DNA of 64,000 bases from Xanthostigma xanthostigma (GCA_963575645.1 OY754465.1:42062401-42126400), one strand, 5' to 3'. Positions 32,988 through 44,910 are shown, counted from the first letter of the stretch. The notes: generated by a model not told the origin, from the letters alone. Made by a program: numbers and translations.

Positions 32988-33129
32988 CATAGAAATTGTA
33001 CTTACCTACTGCCTACTAATTTTAGAGTCATACATGTATGTTACTTACCATGAATTAATATTATAGACTCGTGCACATAGCCTTAGTCGCTGCGCACTGT
33101 ATATACATATATTAAAAAAAAAAAAAAAA

Positions 33130-33142
33130 AATAATGCGTTTA
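33130..33142 (+). repeat. LINE 3' target-site duplication
   Basis: AATAATGCGTTTA, identical to 27482-27494. The first base could also be counted in the poly-A tail. Confidence 0.9.
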
Positions 33143-33255
33143 ACGTCCGTTTCTCGACTTTATGTAATAACAGACGCCATTCGCACCATTAATATTTTTT
33201 TTCTACCACATTTCCCGTTATTTTCTACAATTTTTAAACTTCAACTTAATATAGC

Positions 33256-33547
33256 AATGGGCGAATGAAGGAATTTTTAGTACATTAGGATAAAGTAGGC
33301 ATTTTTTGAGCATAGGAGTTTGACAGGTATAATCGGCCGTGGCCTTGAATAAGGAACCATCTCGATATTTATCTGGAATTGTCGAGGGATACCATGGAAA
33401 ACCTCAACAAGGTGGTCGGTACACGAATTACCGTTTCTCGGCGAGAGGCAGAGGTAAAAACTCCCAGCCACATCTGCCCCCGCCGGGATTCGAACCCAGT
33501 ACCTTCCGAATGCGAGGCTAGTGCTCCACCGCTACGCCACCCCGCTC
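33256..33547 (-). mobile_element. tRNA-derived SINE-like element
   Basis: On the minus strand it opens CCGAGCGGGGTGGCGTAGCG then GTGGAGCACTAGCC, followed by a CGC anticodon-like triplet and the B-box GGTTCGAATCCC. This is a tRNA head (Ala-like) with A- and B-boxes for RNA polymerase III. The body continues GGCTGGGAGTTTTTACCTCT and AGGTTTTCCATGGTATCCC. Imperfect repeats TTAATATAG/TTAATATTG lie at the two borders. No poly-A tail is seen. Short frames over this stretch, including a 106-residue one, are artefacts of the element. Confidence 0.7.
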
Positions 33548-33556
33548 GGTTAATAT

Positions 33557-34942
33557 TGTAAAAGAGATAATGATTCGCGAAAAAGGCTTTAAAAATAATT
33601 ATCCACCTATTGTCAAAAATTAATAAAAAATGATTAAAGTAGAGAAGTTGAAAATTTCTGCGGCTAAGAAAAGGTCTAAAAACACCCAACCTTTAAAAAT
33701 ACGAAAAATTATCAATTATTTGACCTTTTCTATTTTTTATTGATTTTTAAAAATCGGGCAAAACTTGTCTCCTTATCCGCTCCGAGTTCTTCTAACTTTC
33801 GAATTAATGGAAACTGAGTTCATCATTTTACTGACCTAATTAAAAAGAGATATAACAATAATAACGCCCTTCATCTGAAATGACAGGTACGCAACTTTGC
33901 AATGGTACCGGTGAGGTTACAATGGATATAATACCATTATGCACAGGTACCGTCGTAATGTGCACCGTCCTTTAAGTAGAGGAACAAATGTGAACTCGAA
34001 AGATTATGTAACATTTATAACAAAAAAACTCTCGCGTGTAGTAAAATTGTCATGTCAAATTATGTCGGAAAAAAGTAATTTTGTTACTGTTACAACTGTA
34101 TCTAGTGCGATATTCTGGTATTTCTCAATAGTGACATTAGTGCATTTTCTTTACAGGAGGTTCGAGCGTAACTAATGAGTTAAAGTAGTGTTTGAATTTT
34201 TCTGTATGCTCAATCTCAATAAAGGAAAGTAATAAAATGACTTCGCTATTTTTGCCAAACCCCCGCAGTAATATGTATTACTGTCGATAAACAAGATTAA
34301 AATATAGAATTTAACTTTAATTATTTATTTATTTAATCGTTCAAAAGACTACAAAGAGTTAAAATAAAGGATACAACAAGCGTAAGTTACATAGTAAAGT
34401 CAGTGATATTATATTATAGACATTGTGCAATCAATGATTTGTTAAGTTTATTTTGAAATTTACTGAAAGGTAATTCTTTAAGATCATTGGGCAAATCATT
34501 TGCATAATTACATCAATAACGGTTATCATATTTTACGATTAAAGTTTATTACATGTGGTTTTATATTCCTTAAAGTTGGGAGGTTAATATTTAAAAAAAA
34601 AAAAATAAAGAAAGACGTGTCGGAAGTTTGTCAGTCACAAGAGTCTGTGTAATAATATAAAAGAACTAAAAAATGTCATTTCAGAAACTGTTGTAACAAC
34701 ACTGACAAAACTGTTCTTAGTTGGTGGTTAAAAAAAAAATTATTTATTAAAAGAAACGTTAACAAAAACAATTTAAAAAGTACTTCTCTCTAATTAATGA
34801 AAAATGGAAAAATAAAATAAATAACAAAAAACAAACGAACTCGAAAACAACTATAATAGCACTATACTAGTATGCACACAGAATATTTATATCACGGTTC
34901 TCTACTTATCTTGTATCGGTTATTTATGTTACTATAGTGTCA
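33557..34942. other. Intergenic DNA
   Basis: No gene or delimited repeat. The frame at 33939-34175 has no recognisable domain. Confidence 0.4.
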
Positions 34943-35088
34943 TTCCAAGCATCCAGCGAACGGTTTAGAAACCGTCACCCGCATGCGCAGTAGCTAAAAC
35001 GTGTTCTAAAATCACCACTAACAGCTTCGTTTTACCTAGTGCGCATGCGGGTGACGGTTTCGAAACCGTTCGTTGGCTGCTTGGAACG
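34943..35088. mobile_element. TIR element, ~146 bp, near-palindromic
   Basis: TTCCAAGCATCCAGCGAACG and its inverted partner CGTTCGTTGGCTGCTTGGAA, followed inward by GGTTTCGAAACCGTCACCCG and GCATGCGC in both arms. The loop is AT-rich. A diverged relative lies at 6609-6716. Confidence 0.75.
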
Positions 35089-36282
35089 AACTTTATATTT
35101 ATGTCTCGCACTGTTCAGTGTTCGCTGTTACTGACACTGACTGCCCTTTCTGACTCGCTACACGTTGTTTATATACCTCTTCAGTCGCGTTCTGGAAAAT
35201 TCTACGACATTCTAAAAACTTAGGCACGCTTCTATGCGGCTCCGATAACAATGTGCGCAACAATACTCGTATTGTTGTCTATGCGGTTCCAACAACAATG
35301 CACTGTCACCGCCACTAGTGGCGTCTCGTTACACTATTTTTCTACGAAACTAAACAGTGGATCGTTTTCAAATTTCGAAATACGTCATGAATTATTCATT
35401 TATATGTAGGTACCTATACTAAGTTTCAAAGCAACTTGAAAAATCTTTTTTACCATAGGATACGCTCGAATTTCCTTAATAAACGAATAATATTTGTACA
35501 TAAATTTAGTTTTAAATAATTATTAAAGTTTATTGATCCATAAATTGTAAAAACTAAAATATGTGTAAAAAGAATAGTTATTATGTGTACAGCAATTTGT
35601 TATGGAAATTGTTTCAAAATTAAATATTTTCCAGGTGAACGAAACGGAAAATTTGTATGCGCAGTTTAGTAAAAGAGGCATATGGACGCGATAACTTTGT
35701 ATGCTGAGGTTCTAAATTAAAATGTACCTGCATAAAAACACTCATTACTGACGTCTCGCTTCCAGTTGCATATTATAATATTATAGTTGGCTAACTGGCG
35801 ACGCTAAAAAGCAAAAGATTAAAAAAACACAAACATACCTACACTTCCGTGATTCGTGAGCACAAGCCAAGATAAATTTTATTCATTTTGTTATCATAAT
35901 ATGGTCCGCCATGTTTGGGTTAAGGCTGTGAACTAATAAAAATTACAACCATAGAAAATTATTGATAAATGATTAATTATGAAACACAAGGCTAGGCGCA
36001 TATAATAGAACGAATTTTATCGAATTATCAAATAAATTTAGCAACGATCGATTGATTCATTTCATTTAATAACCCATTTTTCTCTGTACAATGAAACTGA
36101 AGTTTTTTTATAAAAATATTATTAAATAATATAAACATAAGTAGCTTCAATTTACTATTGTATTAGGAAACACATTGACATAATATAATATTAGAAAAAA
36201 ACTGTAATTTGTTTGAATTACAAATTTTTCTGTTAGCGCTCAAACCCGAATCTTTCACTATCGCGAAAACTGAGTTATTATT
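35089..36282. other. Intergenic DNA
   Basis: No gene. A GTATTGTTG/CAACAATAC-type inverted pair near 35250-35300 is too small to define an element. Confidence 0.35.
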
Positions 36283-36931
36283 ACCATTCCAACCCACAAG
36301 TGGGGAATGATACTAGACACTAGTTTAGGTCTAAAATCACTTTTCAAAAATTTTACAATATCTTTCCGTTTTGAGGTCCCCCAAATCCAAAAAACATACT
36401 TTTGGAAAAACTCTGTGCGTCTGTTAGTCTGTCTGTGAACACGATACAGGTCAAACGGATGAGCAGATCGAAACCAAATTTTGGGAGGCTGTTTGGTATG
36501 CAAATATGAAGAGCCCTATTGTTTTTGGGGAAAATCGGGGCTTGCGCAGAAGAGATATTTGTTATAATGGTGTTTTTTATATAATAATGGTATACTTTTC
36601 ATAACAGCTTATTATTTTATTTATTTTTTCAAGAAAGTTTCATTAACAATTTTTCTAAACTTTATAGTTTCGGAAATATTTTGAAAATAAAAAAAAATCA
36701 GCCGCTCTTTTGTTTTATGGATCTGTCAGAAATAAACAAGTTCGGCATGCTTTGATTAATGTTTACATGACGTGGAGCATATTATGTACGTAACCATGGC
36801 AACGAATAGCAACTATCATATTGAATACTAGCAATTACCCGCGTCATCTCACACGATATCAGAAATTTTATTTTCTTTATTATAATCAAATGTCAACATT
36901 TTTGAAGTTGGAATGGTCCCGTCGCCCAATT
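36283..36931. mobile_element. Family N element, copy 1 (copy 2 at 49675-50326)
   Basis: ACCATTCCAACCCACAAGTG at the left and GTTGGAATGGTCCCGTCGCC then CAATT at the right, giving TIRs ACCATTCCAAC/GTTGGAATGGT. The two copies are colinear over about 650 bp, including TTTTGAGGTCCCCC, CAAATATGAAGAGCCCTATT and ATGGATCTGTCAGAAATAAA. Non-coding. Confidence 0.8.
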
Positions 36932-37496
36932 AAAAATAATCCATTATTTCAGTAGTCTGTAGGGTCTAACTGACAGATTATTATGTTTCAGCAAGCTGAC
37001 GTTAAAAATTCGTGCAATATCAAAAAGTGTTTGCATGTCAGAAACTAACACAGAATTCTCCGTTCTAAAAATATTTAGTTTAGAAAATATATTATTTTTG
37101 ACTTGCTTATGATGTCTAGAGAGCGGAGTGGTAGCTTTAAACTTTTGTTCCATCGAAACTTCGGCTTTGGTCACATTCATCCAAAAATCTTACCTTCAGC
37201 AAAATATTCGATTTTGACCGAAATCAGACCGAAGGCTGCTTCCATCATTTTGTTGAGGTCAATTATTTCGATACAGAAACTAATTTTGCGAACTGGTATA
37301 GATACTAAGTTATATTTTTGCTTATAAAAAATTATATAGTATTTGACAAATGTTAAAATTAACAATGATATGAATCCTTTGTCGCTTTCATATACCATAG
37401 TTGCGTTAGATTAACAATAATGTTTAGATTATGTTTTTTTAGTATTCCGTGCAAGCGAAAAACATGGAATCCCTTTGGTTATCGTCCGTCTGTGTG

Positions 37497-38250
37497 TCAC
37501 AGGCGATTTTTTATAATAACAATTATAATAATATATTTATTCCTTCAAAACTGCTCCCAAGAGTGGGAAAAGGACAAGTAACAATGTATTTGTTGTATTT
37601 TTATTTTTTCATATCGTAATAACTTATGGGGAAAAACGCTTGCTCATAAAAATCTGAAAAAAATCATGAACATTGAGAATTGTGCGAAAATTATCAGGAT
37701 TGAAAAATTCTAGCGCTATTAATTGTCATAAACAATTTAATTTCAAATTCATGAGAATAAATGTCAAATTGATACCGTATTTTGAAGTAATATATACCCC
37801 AACCGCCACTATAGCTCTGCTGAGTCTAATGTCTGAATGTGAATTTTAGTTTTTTTAAATTTGTTGTACTAAGTTATATCTTTTTTTTAAGTTTGAGAGC
37901 TTAAAGAGAAAAAAAACATATGGCCAATCAATTGTTATAAAAAATGATTTGTTTTATTTTTTCCATTTACTCGTTAAAACTTTTTGAAACACAAATTCTG
38001 CAATATACATAATGTGTTTAATTTTTTTTAATTAATCTTTTATTGAACTAAATGTCCTTATGGTAAAAAATTTGAAAGCCTAAAAAATAAAAAATATCAG
38101 AAATGAAATATTCTAGCGGAATCCTTTGTTGTAAATAATTTAATTGTTTATTTCTTTATAACTGCAGAAAGGAATTTGGCTATAAAATGCACAAGTGGCG
38201 GGCTGATGGCACGGAACACTAATAATTGTGCTAGTATAGCTTGCACTTGA
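37497..38250. repeat. Dispersed repeat family R2, copy 2
   Basis: Starts TGTCACAGGCGATTTTTTAT and ends near GGCTGATGGCACGGAACACT. Colinear with 9368-10170 but lacking the tRNA-Lys-like segment. Confidence 0.5.
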
Positions 38251-38527
38251 CCGATTTTTTTATCTGAGTTTACGAGTAGTCATTACCACATGGTAGTTTA
38301 GGGAGCCAACAGTTGTGAGAAACCCATAATTATCTTTCGTTAGGGCTGATCAATGCTTTGTTTCGCGAGTAATATAGATCCGTGATTCGACAATTACAAA
38401 TTATTATATGAAATAGTAAGTATTTTATCTGTATTTTTTTTACATTTTTTAATCATTTTATTGTAGGTGTCGAAATTCTGGGTAGTGAATTACTTAAATC
38501 TTTGATTAACGTCTGAATAGAACTCTT

Positions 38528-38637
38528 CAAATAAATAAAATTGTCGACCAATTTTTTTTCTTTGATTTATATTTTTATATAATTTTTGTAAATACATGGT
38601 CTGAAAAAAACTGGTCGACAATTTTATTTATTTGAAG
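38528..38637. repeat. Inverted repeat, ~34-bp arms
   Basis: CTTCAAATAAATAAAATTGT then CGACCA at the left, and its complement (TGGTCGACAATTTTATTTAT then TTGAAG) at the right, around a 41-nt AT-rich loop. Confidence 0.65.
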
Positions 38638-39827
38638 TCAATTACTTACTTGACTTATTGACTTGTATTTGACCATGGTATGGTGTAACTAATATAAATA
38701 AACATTATTATTATTAGTAAAGGTATACCACCTTTGGTTGATAAAATTCATGTCGAATATTAAAAAAAAAAGGTTTGCACTCCGGGAGTGCCGGGAGAAG
38801 TGAAAACTTGAATATTAACGTCTGACGAATTTTCGATCAAAATGGTTTGTATCATAGATTGCATTTTTATGTAGGTACGATATTTCAACGCTAGATGTCT
38901 AACGTTGTATAAATTAGAGAGTTTTCTCGCTCACCCAGTTCTTACTTTACCTGACGCCTGATGCGAGTTTAACATTTTTTTACCCATTACAAAAAAAGTG
39001 TACAACGCCGCTAAAGAAGTTTTCACTTCAAAAAATAAGGAAAACGTCATTGTTTTTTATTTTGTCCAAAAATAAATAAATTCACAGATTAAAACAACAA
39101 CTCAACAATTGTGTCGGCATTGCGCCCCGAGTTTTTTTTATATTGCACATGACGACAGAGAACACCAAATAAAATAGACAAATAAAATAAATCGTCCTTA
39201 ATTAATAAGACTTGAACCATAGATTGTGTGTTAGCGGCTGCCATGCAGGTTGCATTTAGCGTGAAATTTATAACGCACTCAAACATATGCAGTAAAACAT
39301 TTGCGGTTAAAACACATTGATGGGGTTGCATCAATATTTAATTCTAACGTCTGTATTCCGCGACCTAAGATAATAACTCGGTGATGTTTTTGGGCAACCA
39401 TGGCTAAAAGTAAAGAATACCACTATTATTATACTTACCTACTTGTGTGAAAGGTACATAAAATTAGTTCAATCACGCAATCAGAGGAAATGAATGGCGG
39501 TGAATGCCAGGTTAGTTGAGCTCTCCCGCCAACAACAATACCGGCATAACAATTCTTTACTATACGGGGTGACATTAACAAATCCATGACTAAAGAGATT
39601 TGATACACCTTACATTATTACATTACATTTATAATTTCTTCCACTGTTAAAGTATTTAACTTAAAAAAAGTTCTATGAATGTAGTAAGGATCTTTGACTG
39701 TGATTAAAATATTTGTATGTAGCATATGATTTGAAAGAAATACAAATATTTACAAAAATCGCTACCAATTTAAGCTCTTTCTAAACAAAAAATTACTTTC
39801 TATGCGGTTAATGAATTATAATACATA
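38638..39827. other. Intergenic DNA
   Basis: No gene or complete repeat recognised. Confidence 0.4.
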
Positions 39828-39829
39828 TA

Positions 39830-40297
39830 CAGTCAAACCTGGATAAGCAAGAGTTCAAGGGACCGCGATCTTTTTTTCGCTAATGAAGGTTTTCCGTTAA
39901 TCCAAGTTTCTAGCTTACAGAGGTACAGGAGTGGCTTTTCTCACTAACTATAGAGATCTATAAAAATACAGCAAATATGTAGTGATAAACATGTATACAT
40001 GTATTATTCGACTTAGATAATAATTTGACATAGATGCTAAAAAAAGAAAACAAAAAAAACAATGTTAGTAATTAGTTCAGCTATTTATGACTCATTATTA
40101 AATTTCGTGGAACTATTAATACGTTCGACTATCGCTTGTTGAGGACATTCAAGTAGTAGTCTCAATTATAGAGGTCCATGAGTGAAAAAAGTCTTTCCTT
40201 ATAAAGGTTTCTGTTTATCACTTATAGAGGTTTTAGAGGGTTACAAAGACGGCAATTACTCTCGCTTACCCAGTTCTCACTCAGTCAGGTTTGACTG
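39830..40297. mobile_element. Non-autonomous pogo/Tc1-mariner-like element
   Basis: CAGTCAAACCTGGATAAGC at the left and CAGGTTTGACTG at the right, each flanked by TA (39828-39829 and 40298-40299). CAGT...-type termini with TA duplication are typical of the pogo branch of Tc1/mariner. Subterminal GCGAGAGTAA-like words (complement TTACTCTCGC) repeat inside. 468 bp, no transposase. Confidence 0.7.
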
Positions 40298-40389
40298 TAT
40301 ATATATTCTCTGATCTCATGTTTTTTATGTACTTTATGACGGTTTTGTATATATAAGTAAAATTGAATACAACAACATAAATTTTAAAT

Positions 40390-40402
40390 CATAATTGGTC
40401 AA
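40390..40402 (+). repeat. PLE 5' target-site duplication
   Basis: CATAATTGGTCAA is repeated exactly at 41707-41719. Confidence 0.85.
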
Positions 40403-41327
40403 AATCCAAGAAATGTTGGAGGTTTTTAACAATTACGATAATAGACTCAAATTCACATATGAAATTCAAACGGATAATAAACTTAGTTTCCTAGATATGA
40501 AGATTATTATACAAGATAATAGAGTTATTACTGATTGGTTTCATAAACCTACTTCTTCACATAGATATTTAAATTTTAATTCTGATCATCCTATTACTCA
40601 AAAGAGAGGTATTGTCTATTCTCTGGTTGATAAAGTTCTACTTCTTTCACACCCATGTTTTTGGGAAAAAAATTTACAATTAGTTCATAATTGTCTTTTA
40701 CTTAATGATTATCCAGAAAAATTCATTAAATTTCATATTAAAAAGAGACTATTTACTAAAGTCAACTCTATTAATAACACCACCAACTGTAATGACCAGG
40801 GTAATAAAATTGGTAATTCAATGGTTCCTAATAATGAAAATGACAAACGCCCTATTTACATACGCATTCCATTTTTAAATAAAATTTATGACATCATATC
40901 AAAAAAGCTTAAAAAATATCATATTAAAACCATACCGGTTATTAAGAACTATTCTGGTATTATAAAAAGAGGAAAAGACAAGACTGAAAAATGCAAACTT
41001 AACAATGTGGTATATAGAATTAATTGTTGTGATTGTGATGCTTCATATGTAGGTGAAACCAAACGCCAAGTTAGTGTACGTATTTCTGAACACCAAAGAC
41101 TTTGTAGAAGATTCGGAAATACCAGTTCTTCTGTTATTTCGAATCACATTTTGAATTATAAACATAAGTTTGATTTCGATAATATTGACATATTAGATAA
41201 TGAACCTAATTGGCATCGACGCATCTTTTCAGAAATGCTCCACATTAATTTGCAAAAAAATCCTATTAACATAAAAGATGATGCTAATAAATTGGCAAAA
41301 ACCTACTTCCCTCTTATCACAAATTAA
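40403..41327 (+). pseudogene. PLE protein C-terminus with GIY-YIG endonuclease
   Basis: About 307 residues in an open frame that begins at the truncation point (no native start; the frame's upstream bases lie in the target duplication). The first part, LSFLDMKI, WFHKPTSSHRYLNFNSDHP, KRGIVYSLVDK and LNDYPEKFI, is the RT C-terminal/linker region conserved in Penelope proteins. The second, VYRINCCDCDASYVGETKRQ then VSVRISEH (around 41008-41095), is the GIY-YIG nicking endonuclease with its associated cysteines. The frame ends at the TAA before the A-rich tract. The RT catalytic YxDD region is missing, so this copy cannot be autonomous. No internal stop is seen, so the insertion is not old. Confidence 0.85.
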
Positions 41328-41614
41328 AAAAAAAAAAAAACTCATGAACTAAGTAATGGTGTAAATTAAATAACTATTTAATGTTGGTATTATCTGCAGT
41401 TCTATATTATGTCATAATTATAATGTTTTAAAAGAATGTAATACTTAGATCAAGTTTATTGCGATCGTTGTTAAATTTCAGTAAAGTATGAATTAGATTT
41501 TGTGATGTTATGGTCAATTAATGTCAATTAATTGAAGGTATATTTGATTATGTTTTATTACTAATGTATAATTAAGTTTTAACTATTATATGTATTAATT
41601 ATTTATTTTCTTAT

Positions 41615-41656
41615 AGACCTGAGGAAGACACCAAAACAGGTGTCGAAACGTAGTCT
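41615..41656 (+). ncRNA. Hammerhead-ribozyme-like motif of the PLE
   Basis: AGAC, then CTGAGGA (41619-41625, fits CUGANGA), one unpaired A, stem II GACACC/GGTGTC around AAAACA, then GAAA (41645-41648), CGTA and GTCT. Stem I pairs AGAC with GTCT. Stem III is the self-complementary ACGU, and the cleavage triplet is GUA. Known PLEs carry such minimal hammerheads in their terminal repeats. It lies about 290 nt after the protein stop. Confidence 0.65.
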
Positions 41657-41706
41657 TCCTACAATAAACAAATTTGACTCATAAATCAACCGTTTTGTTT
41701 CTTTTC

Positions 41707-41719
41707 CATAATTGGTCAA
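41707..41719 (+). repeat. PLE 3' target-site duplication
   Basis: CATAATTGGTCAA, identical to 40390-40402. Confidence 0.85.
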
Positions 41720-42678
41720 TTTTTCGCTGCATTTCTTATAAATTCATTAACGTACCGAGTCGACAGAAAGCGTTGCATCTGTTATAAGTTTATGACTCTG
41801 AGACTCATAGTTTATCGGGACTCGTTTGACAGGAAAGGCACAATTCACCATTTTCAGGTGCCGGATGCGATCGCGTCATTGAACGGGAAGACCGCAAAGT
41901 CTGCATGAAATCGGTTTGTACCTTCTTCTTCACCTCACTGACTCTCAAAGCAAACAAGTAGAAACCGCTGCTCAACAAAGGCTGGTATATTCTCCCTATT
42001 TAATCACGATAGTATCAACCACGCTGTTTCCCAAAGTGACTTCATCGGAATCCTGGGACGTATCGCTGAAAAAATCAGGAATTCTGTGAGTCAAGATGAG
42101 GAAGTACTAGATATTTGATGAAACAGTATTTCTTTAAATCTAATTCGGAGCCATGCTCGACTAACCTTACCTGTAATTACTTTTAAAACAAAACAAAAAT
42201 GGTATCAAAGTTCCTCGACAAAATCGGTTTGTGAAACCCTGTTTTACCGATATCTTTTCGCCACACAGATCCAGGTAAAACGCTCCCGCGAAAATGTAGT
42301 ATATATACTCAGTCCAGATTGTAAATTTAAAAAGTTGTTAGCTCAACATTTAAGGAACTATTCTCAAAACAACTCTAAAATTTGATTATTATATAATGAC
42401 TGTGTCACCTTGTATGTTGAAATGATATACCTTTGCGAATGGATTGTAATTTCAGATAAGAGATTGGGGGTTGAGAATTCTCCTTTAAGCCTGTTGACTC
42501 TCTATTTTCGTCTCTGTTACTTTACAAGATAATCACGAACACATTCCGGTAGTTAGACAAAGATCCCTGCATTCTTGATGATCTACTTCAATGTAAAATG
42601 ATTGTAACAGGTCAAGATAATTGCTTTAAAATACGTTTCAGAATTTACAATCAATTTTATCACGCCATCTTGTTAAAA
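41720..42678. other. Intergenic DNA
   Basis: Somewhat more balanced base composition than most of the window and without recognised repeats; possibly unique host DNA. No coding exon could be supported. Confidence 0.35.
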
Positions 42679-42882
42679 ATGATATTCAATCCGGCAGACA
42701 TCATTCGAAGTGTTGAAACAGTTTCTAGATTTCCAAGGAAGCATAGGAAGTTAATTTTGTTTATCTTAATTTTTACTTTCGTATTATTGCTTCAAAAATA
42801 TAAATTTTCATTGCAGGCCTCTAAACATAGTCATTATAATTTTACGCACAGTCGTTGGCCTATATATATATATAATGTGTGA
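42679..42882 (+). CDS. Candidate membrane-anchor exon (speculative)
   Basis: From the ATG at 42679 the frame reads MIFNPADIIRSVETVSRFPR, KHRK, then the hydrophobic LILFILIFTFVLLLQ followed by KYKFSLQ: a basic segment before a single membrane span, as in type II anchored proteins such as Golgi enzymes. There is no catalytic domain here, and the frame ends in AT-rich DNA at 42882. ATTGCAG near 42816 could be an acceptor instead. It could be a first exon or a chance frame. Confidence 0.2.
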   Translation: MIFNPADIIRSVETVSRFPRKHRKLILFILIFTFVLLLQKYKFSLQASKHSHYNFTHSRWPIYIYNV

Positions 42883-43224
42883 AGAAAATTAGGCAATAAC
42901 TATTATATTGTGTCAGTGTTTCTACTAGTATTATATTGTTATCCCGAGGGAGTTTTAAGAGCACTGCATCACATCTTCCGCCGACAGATTCCTGTGTTTC
43001 TATGTTTCTGTAACATTTATCGCCAACCCCTTTTGATAAATTAGTCGTAATCTCTCATATAACTTTCAAGCTATCACGATTTAAATTACGTATAATAATG
43101 CTTTTAGCGTCAGTTTAGTGTATGAAAAGATATTACAATTTATTTTATGACTTTCTTCTCTGAAATTATAATTATATATTTTTTTGATAAATTACACTTT
43201 AAATTGTATTAATTTCTAAATATT

Positions 43225-43455
43225 ATAATTCTCCGACTTCAACCGGCAGCTGGGAGGGAAGAGTGGGGTATTCGTGTCTACTCTCTCTGGCAAAGCGTCA
43301 TGCGCAGTGCGTACTGTGTGTATACGTAGCATTTTCTCTAGCCACGGTAACAAATTCCACTTAACCATTTTCTAGTCTTGAAATAATAAAATCGTTAACA
43401 AACGCTAGAACCCAAGAAGTTCCACTTCTAACGCGCGAGAGTTTCACGCAATATA
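43225..43455 (-). repeat. Dispersed repeat, copy 2 (inverted copy of 19510-19730)
   Basis: GCGCAGTGCGTA, CTAGCCACGGTAACAAATTC and ATAATAAAATCGTTAACAAA then the CGCGCGAGAG tip match the reverse complement of copy 1. Confidence 0.6.
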
Positions 43456-44143
43456 TTTTTTTAGTGCCAAATTTTCAGGAAAGGGAATTATGGTAATATG
43501 TATTACGATTTTTTATATTGTTACACTATCAGCTAAATATTTTATTTTAATTTTTGGAATGAATCCGGGCCTACCGGACCTGCCTACACCTGCGGATCCC
43601 CATTTTTAATGCCGTTTTATCGATCACTATTTTTTTTTATTATCCCTTGTCATTCACAAATTTTAACATAGTCTCTTCCGGTTAAAATATGGAGGGTTGA
43701 AAAATGAAAGATAATGTTGTTTAACAGGGTATGTTGAAATATGTATATTGAATAATGGAAAGTGTTTTTATCGAGAATAATTTTTCAGGTTTTGTTTTAG
43801 AGTAGCAATGATAGATAACTTTAAGCTTCGTGAATAAATTTATACTTGTACTAAAATGTCCTTACAAAAAATAAATTTGCATTCAATCTGATTTACATAA
43901 TGAAGTGACATCGATTTAAAAACGTTTAATGGGAGGAAGAAGACACTGTTTTTGACTGAAAATGTGTTCTCTACAAAATATACTCATTTGCGTCGGCAAT
44001 TTACATAATTTAAATGGAAATATATGAATAATGTTTTGTGTTATATTCAAATTTTTTTTATTAAATGATGTATATTCAAGGTAAGGCATCGTATGTCTTA
44101 TACCCAGCGTACGAATCTTTTTTTTACAAAATTTGAATGAAAA
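43456..44143. other. Intergenic DNA
   Basis: No gene. The minus-strand 114-residue frame over 43916-44260 runs into the Helitron-like element and has no recognisable domain. Confidence 0.4.
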
Positions 44144-44757
44144 TCTAATATATAAAATTCTCGTGTCACAGTTTTTGTTGCCATACTCCTCCGAAACGGC
44201 TTGACCGATTTTGATGAAATTTTTTGTGCTTATCCGGTATCTATGAGAATCGGCCAACACCTATTTTTCATCCCCCTAAATGTTAGGGGTAGTCCACCCC
44301 TAATTTTTTTTTTTTTATTTTTTAGACAAAATTTTTAATTTCTATTTTTTTATGATACAACATACAAAAATACATACAATCCTCAATTTTCACCCTTCTA
44401 CGATCAACCCTTATTTTTTAATAGCCATTTTAGTAATTTCATCATTTTTCCTCTCCGGTCGAAAACTGATCAATCGTCATTTAATTAGTTATCCCCGCCA
44501 GATGTCTACAGGTGTCACTTCGCCAACATCTATTTTTCATCCCCCTAAATGTTAGGGGTAGTCCACCCCTAAATTTTTTTTCTTCCTTCCCCATTCGTTC
44601 TTTTGCACCGGGCACGACGGCGCAGCCGGAGTGCTCGACATACACACATATACGTCCATGTATATTTTAAAATAAATAAAATAGATAGATAGATGTTCCA
44701 ATTAAATTGTTTTATTATTTCACTTTATACGTAGCGAAGCACGTACAGGGCCGCTAG
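44144..44757 (+). mobile_element. Non-autonomous Helitron-like element, 614 bp, most complete copy
   Basis: A|TCTAATATATAAAATTCTCG at the start and GTACAGGGCCGCTAG|T at the end, with exact A/T flanks. Just before the end TACGTAGCGAAGCACGTA forms a short hairpin (TACGT/ACGTA around GCGAAGC), as expected for a Helitron terminator. A ~50-bp segment (CATCTATTTTTCATCCCCCT then AAATGTTAGGGGTAGTCCAC) occurs twice, at 44258 and 44526, implying internal duplication or insertion. No Rep/helicase. Confidence 0.8.
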
Positions 44758-44910
44758 TAAGATATAAATTTTTGTATTATTGAACTAAAGTTTACATCCA
44801 GTAATGTTTTTGAGTAAACCCGAAACAAACAAATCAACAAACAGATAAACAACAAACGTCTGTATAATTCATTAATCTCTTGATTCATTGATCTATTGAC
44901 AACCAACTAA

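Larger units (their letters stand above)
27495..33129 (+). mobile_element. Full-length I/jockey-type non-LTR retrotransposon
   Basis: This 5.6-kb element is bounded by a 13-bp target duplication and ends in a poly-A tail (33114-33129). Order: 5' UTR of about 380 nt, ORF1 in two overlapping frames, ORF2 intact, then a ~125-nt 3' UTR. ORF2 carries APE endonuclease, reverse transcriptase and RNase H; an RNase H after the RT is characteristic of the I group (I, Loa, R1, ingi) and points there rather than to jockey proper. It moves by target-primed reverse transcription of its own RNA. A complete 5' end, intact ORF2 and matching duplications suggest a fairly recent insertion. The ORF1 frame break is the only visible lesion. 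Confidence 0.9.
40403..41706 (+). mobile_element. 5'-truncated Penelope-like element (PLE)
   Basis: A 1.3-kb insertion bounded by a 13-bp direct duplication. It contains the 3' part of the PLE reading frame and a ~380-nt 3' region with a hammerhead-like motif. It is truncated within the RT thumb region, as is common for PLE copies. The AAATTAAAAAAAAAAA tract after the stop (about 41324-41340) and the 3' end near TTGTTTCTTTTC complete it. Confidence 0.85.

Noticed and set aside
33369-33689. 106-residue minus-strand frame as a protein
   Set aside because: It is the tRNA-derived SINE-like element read in frame.
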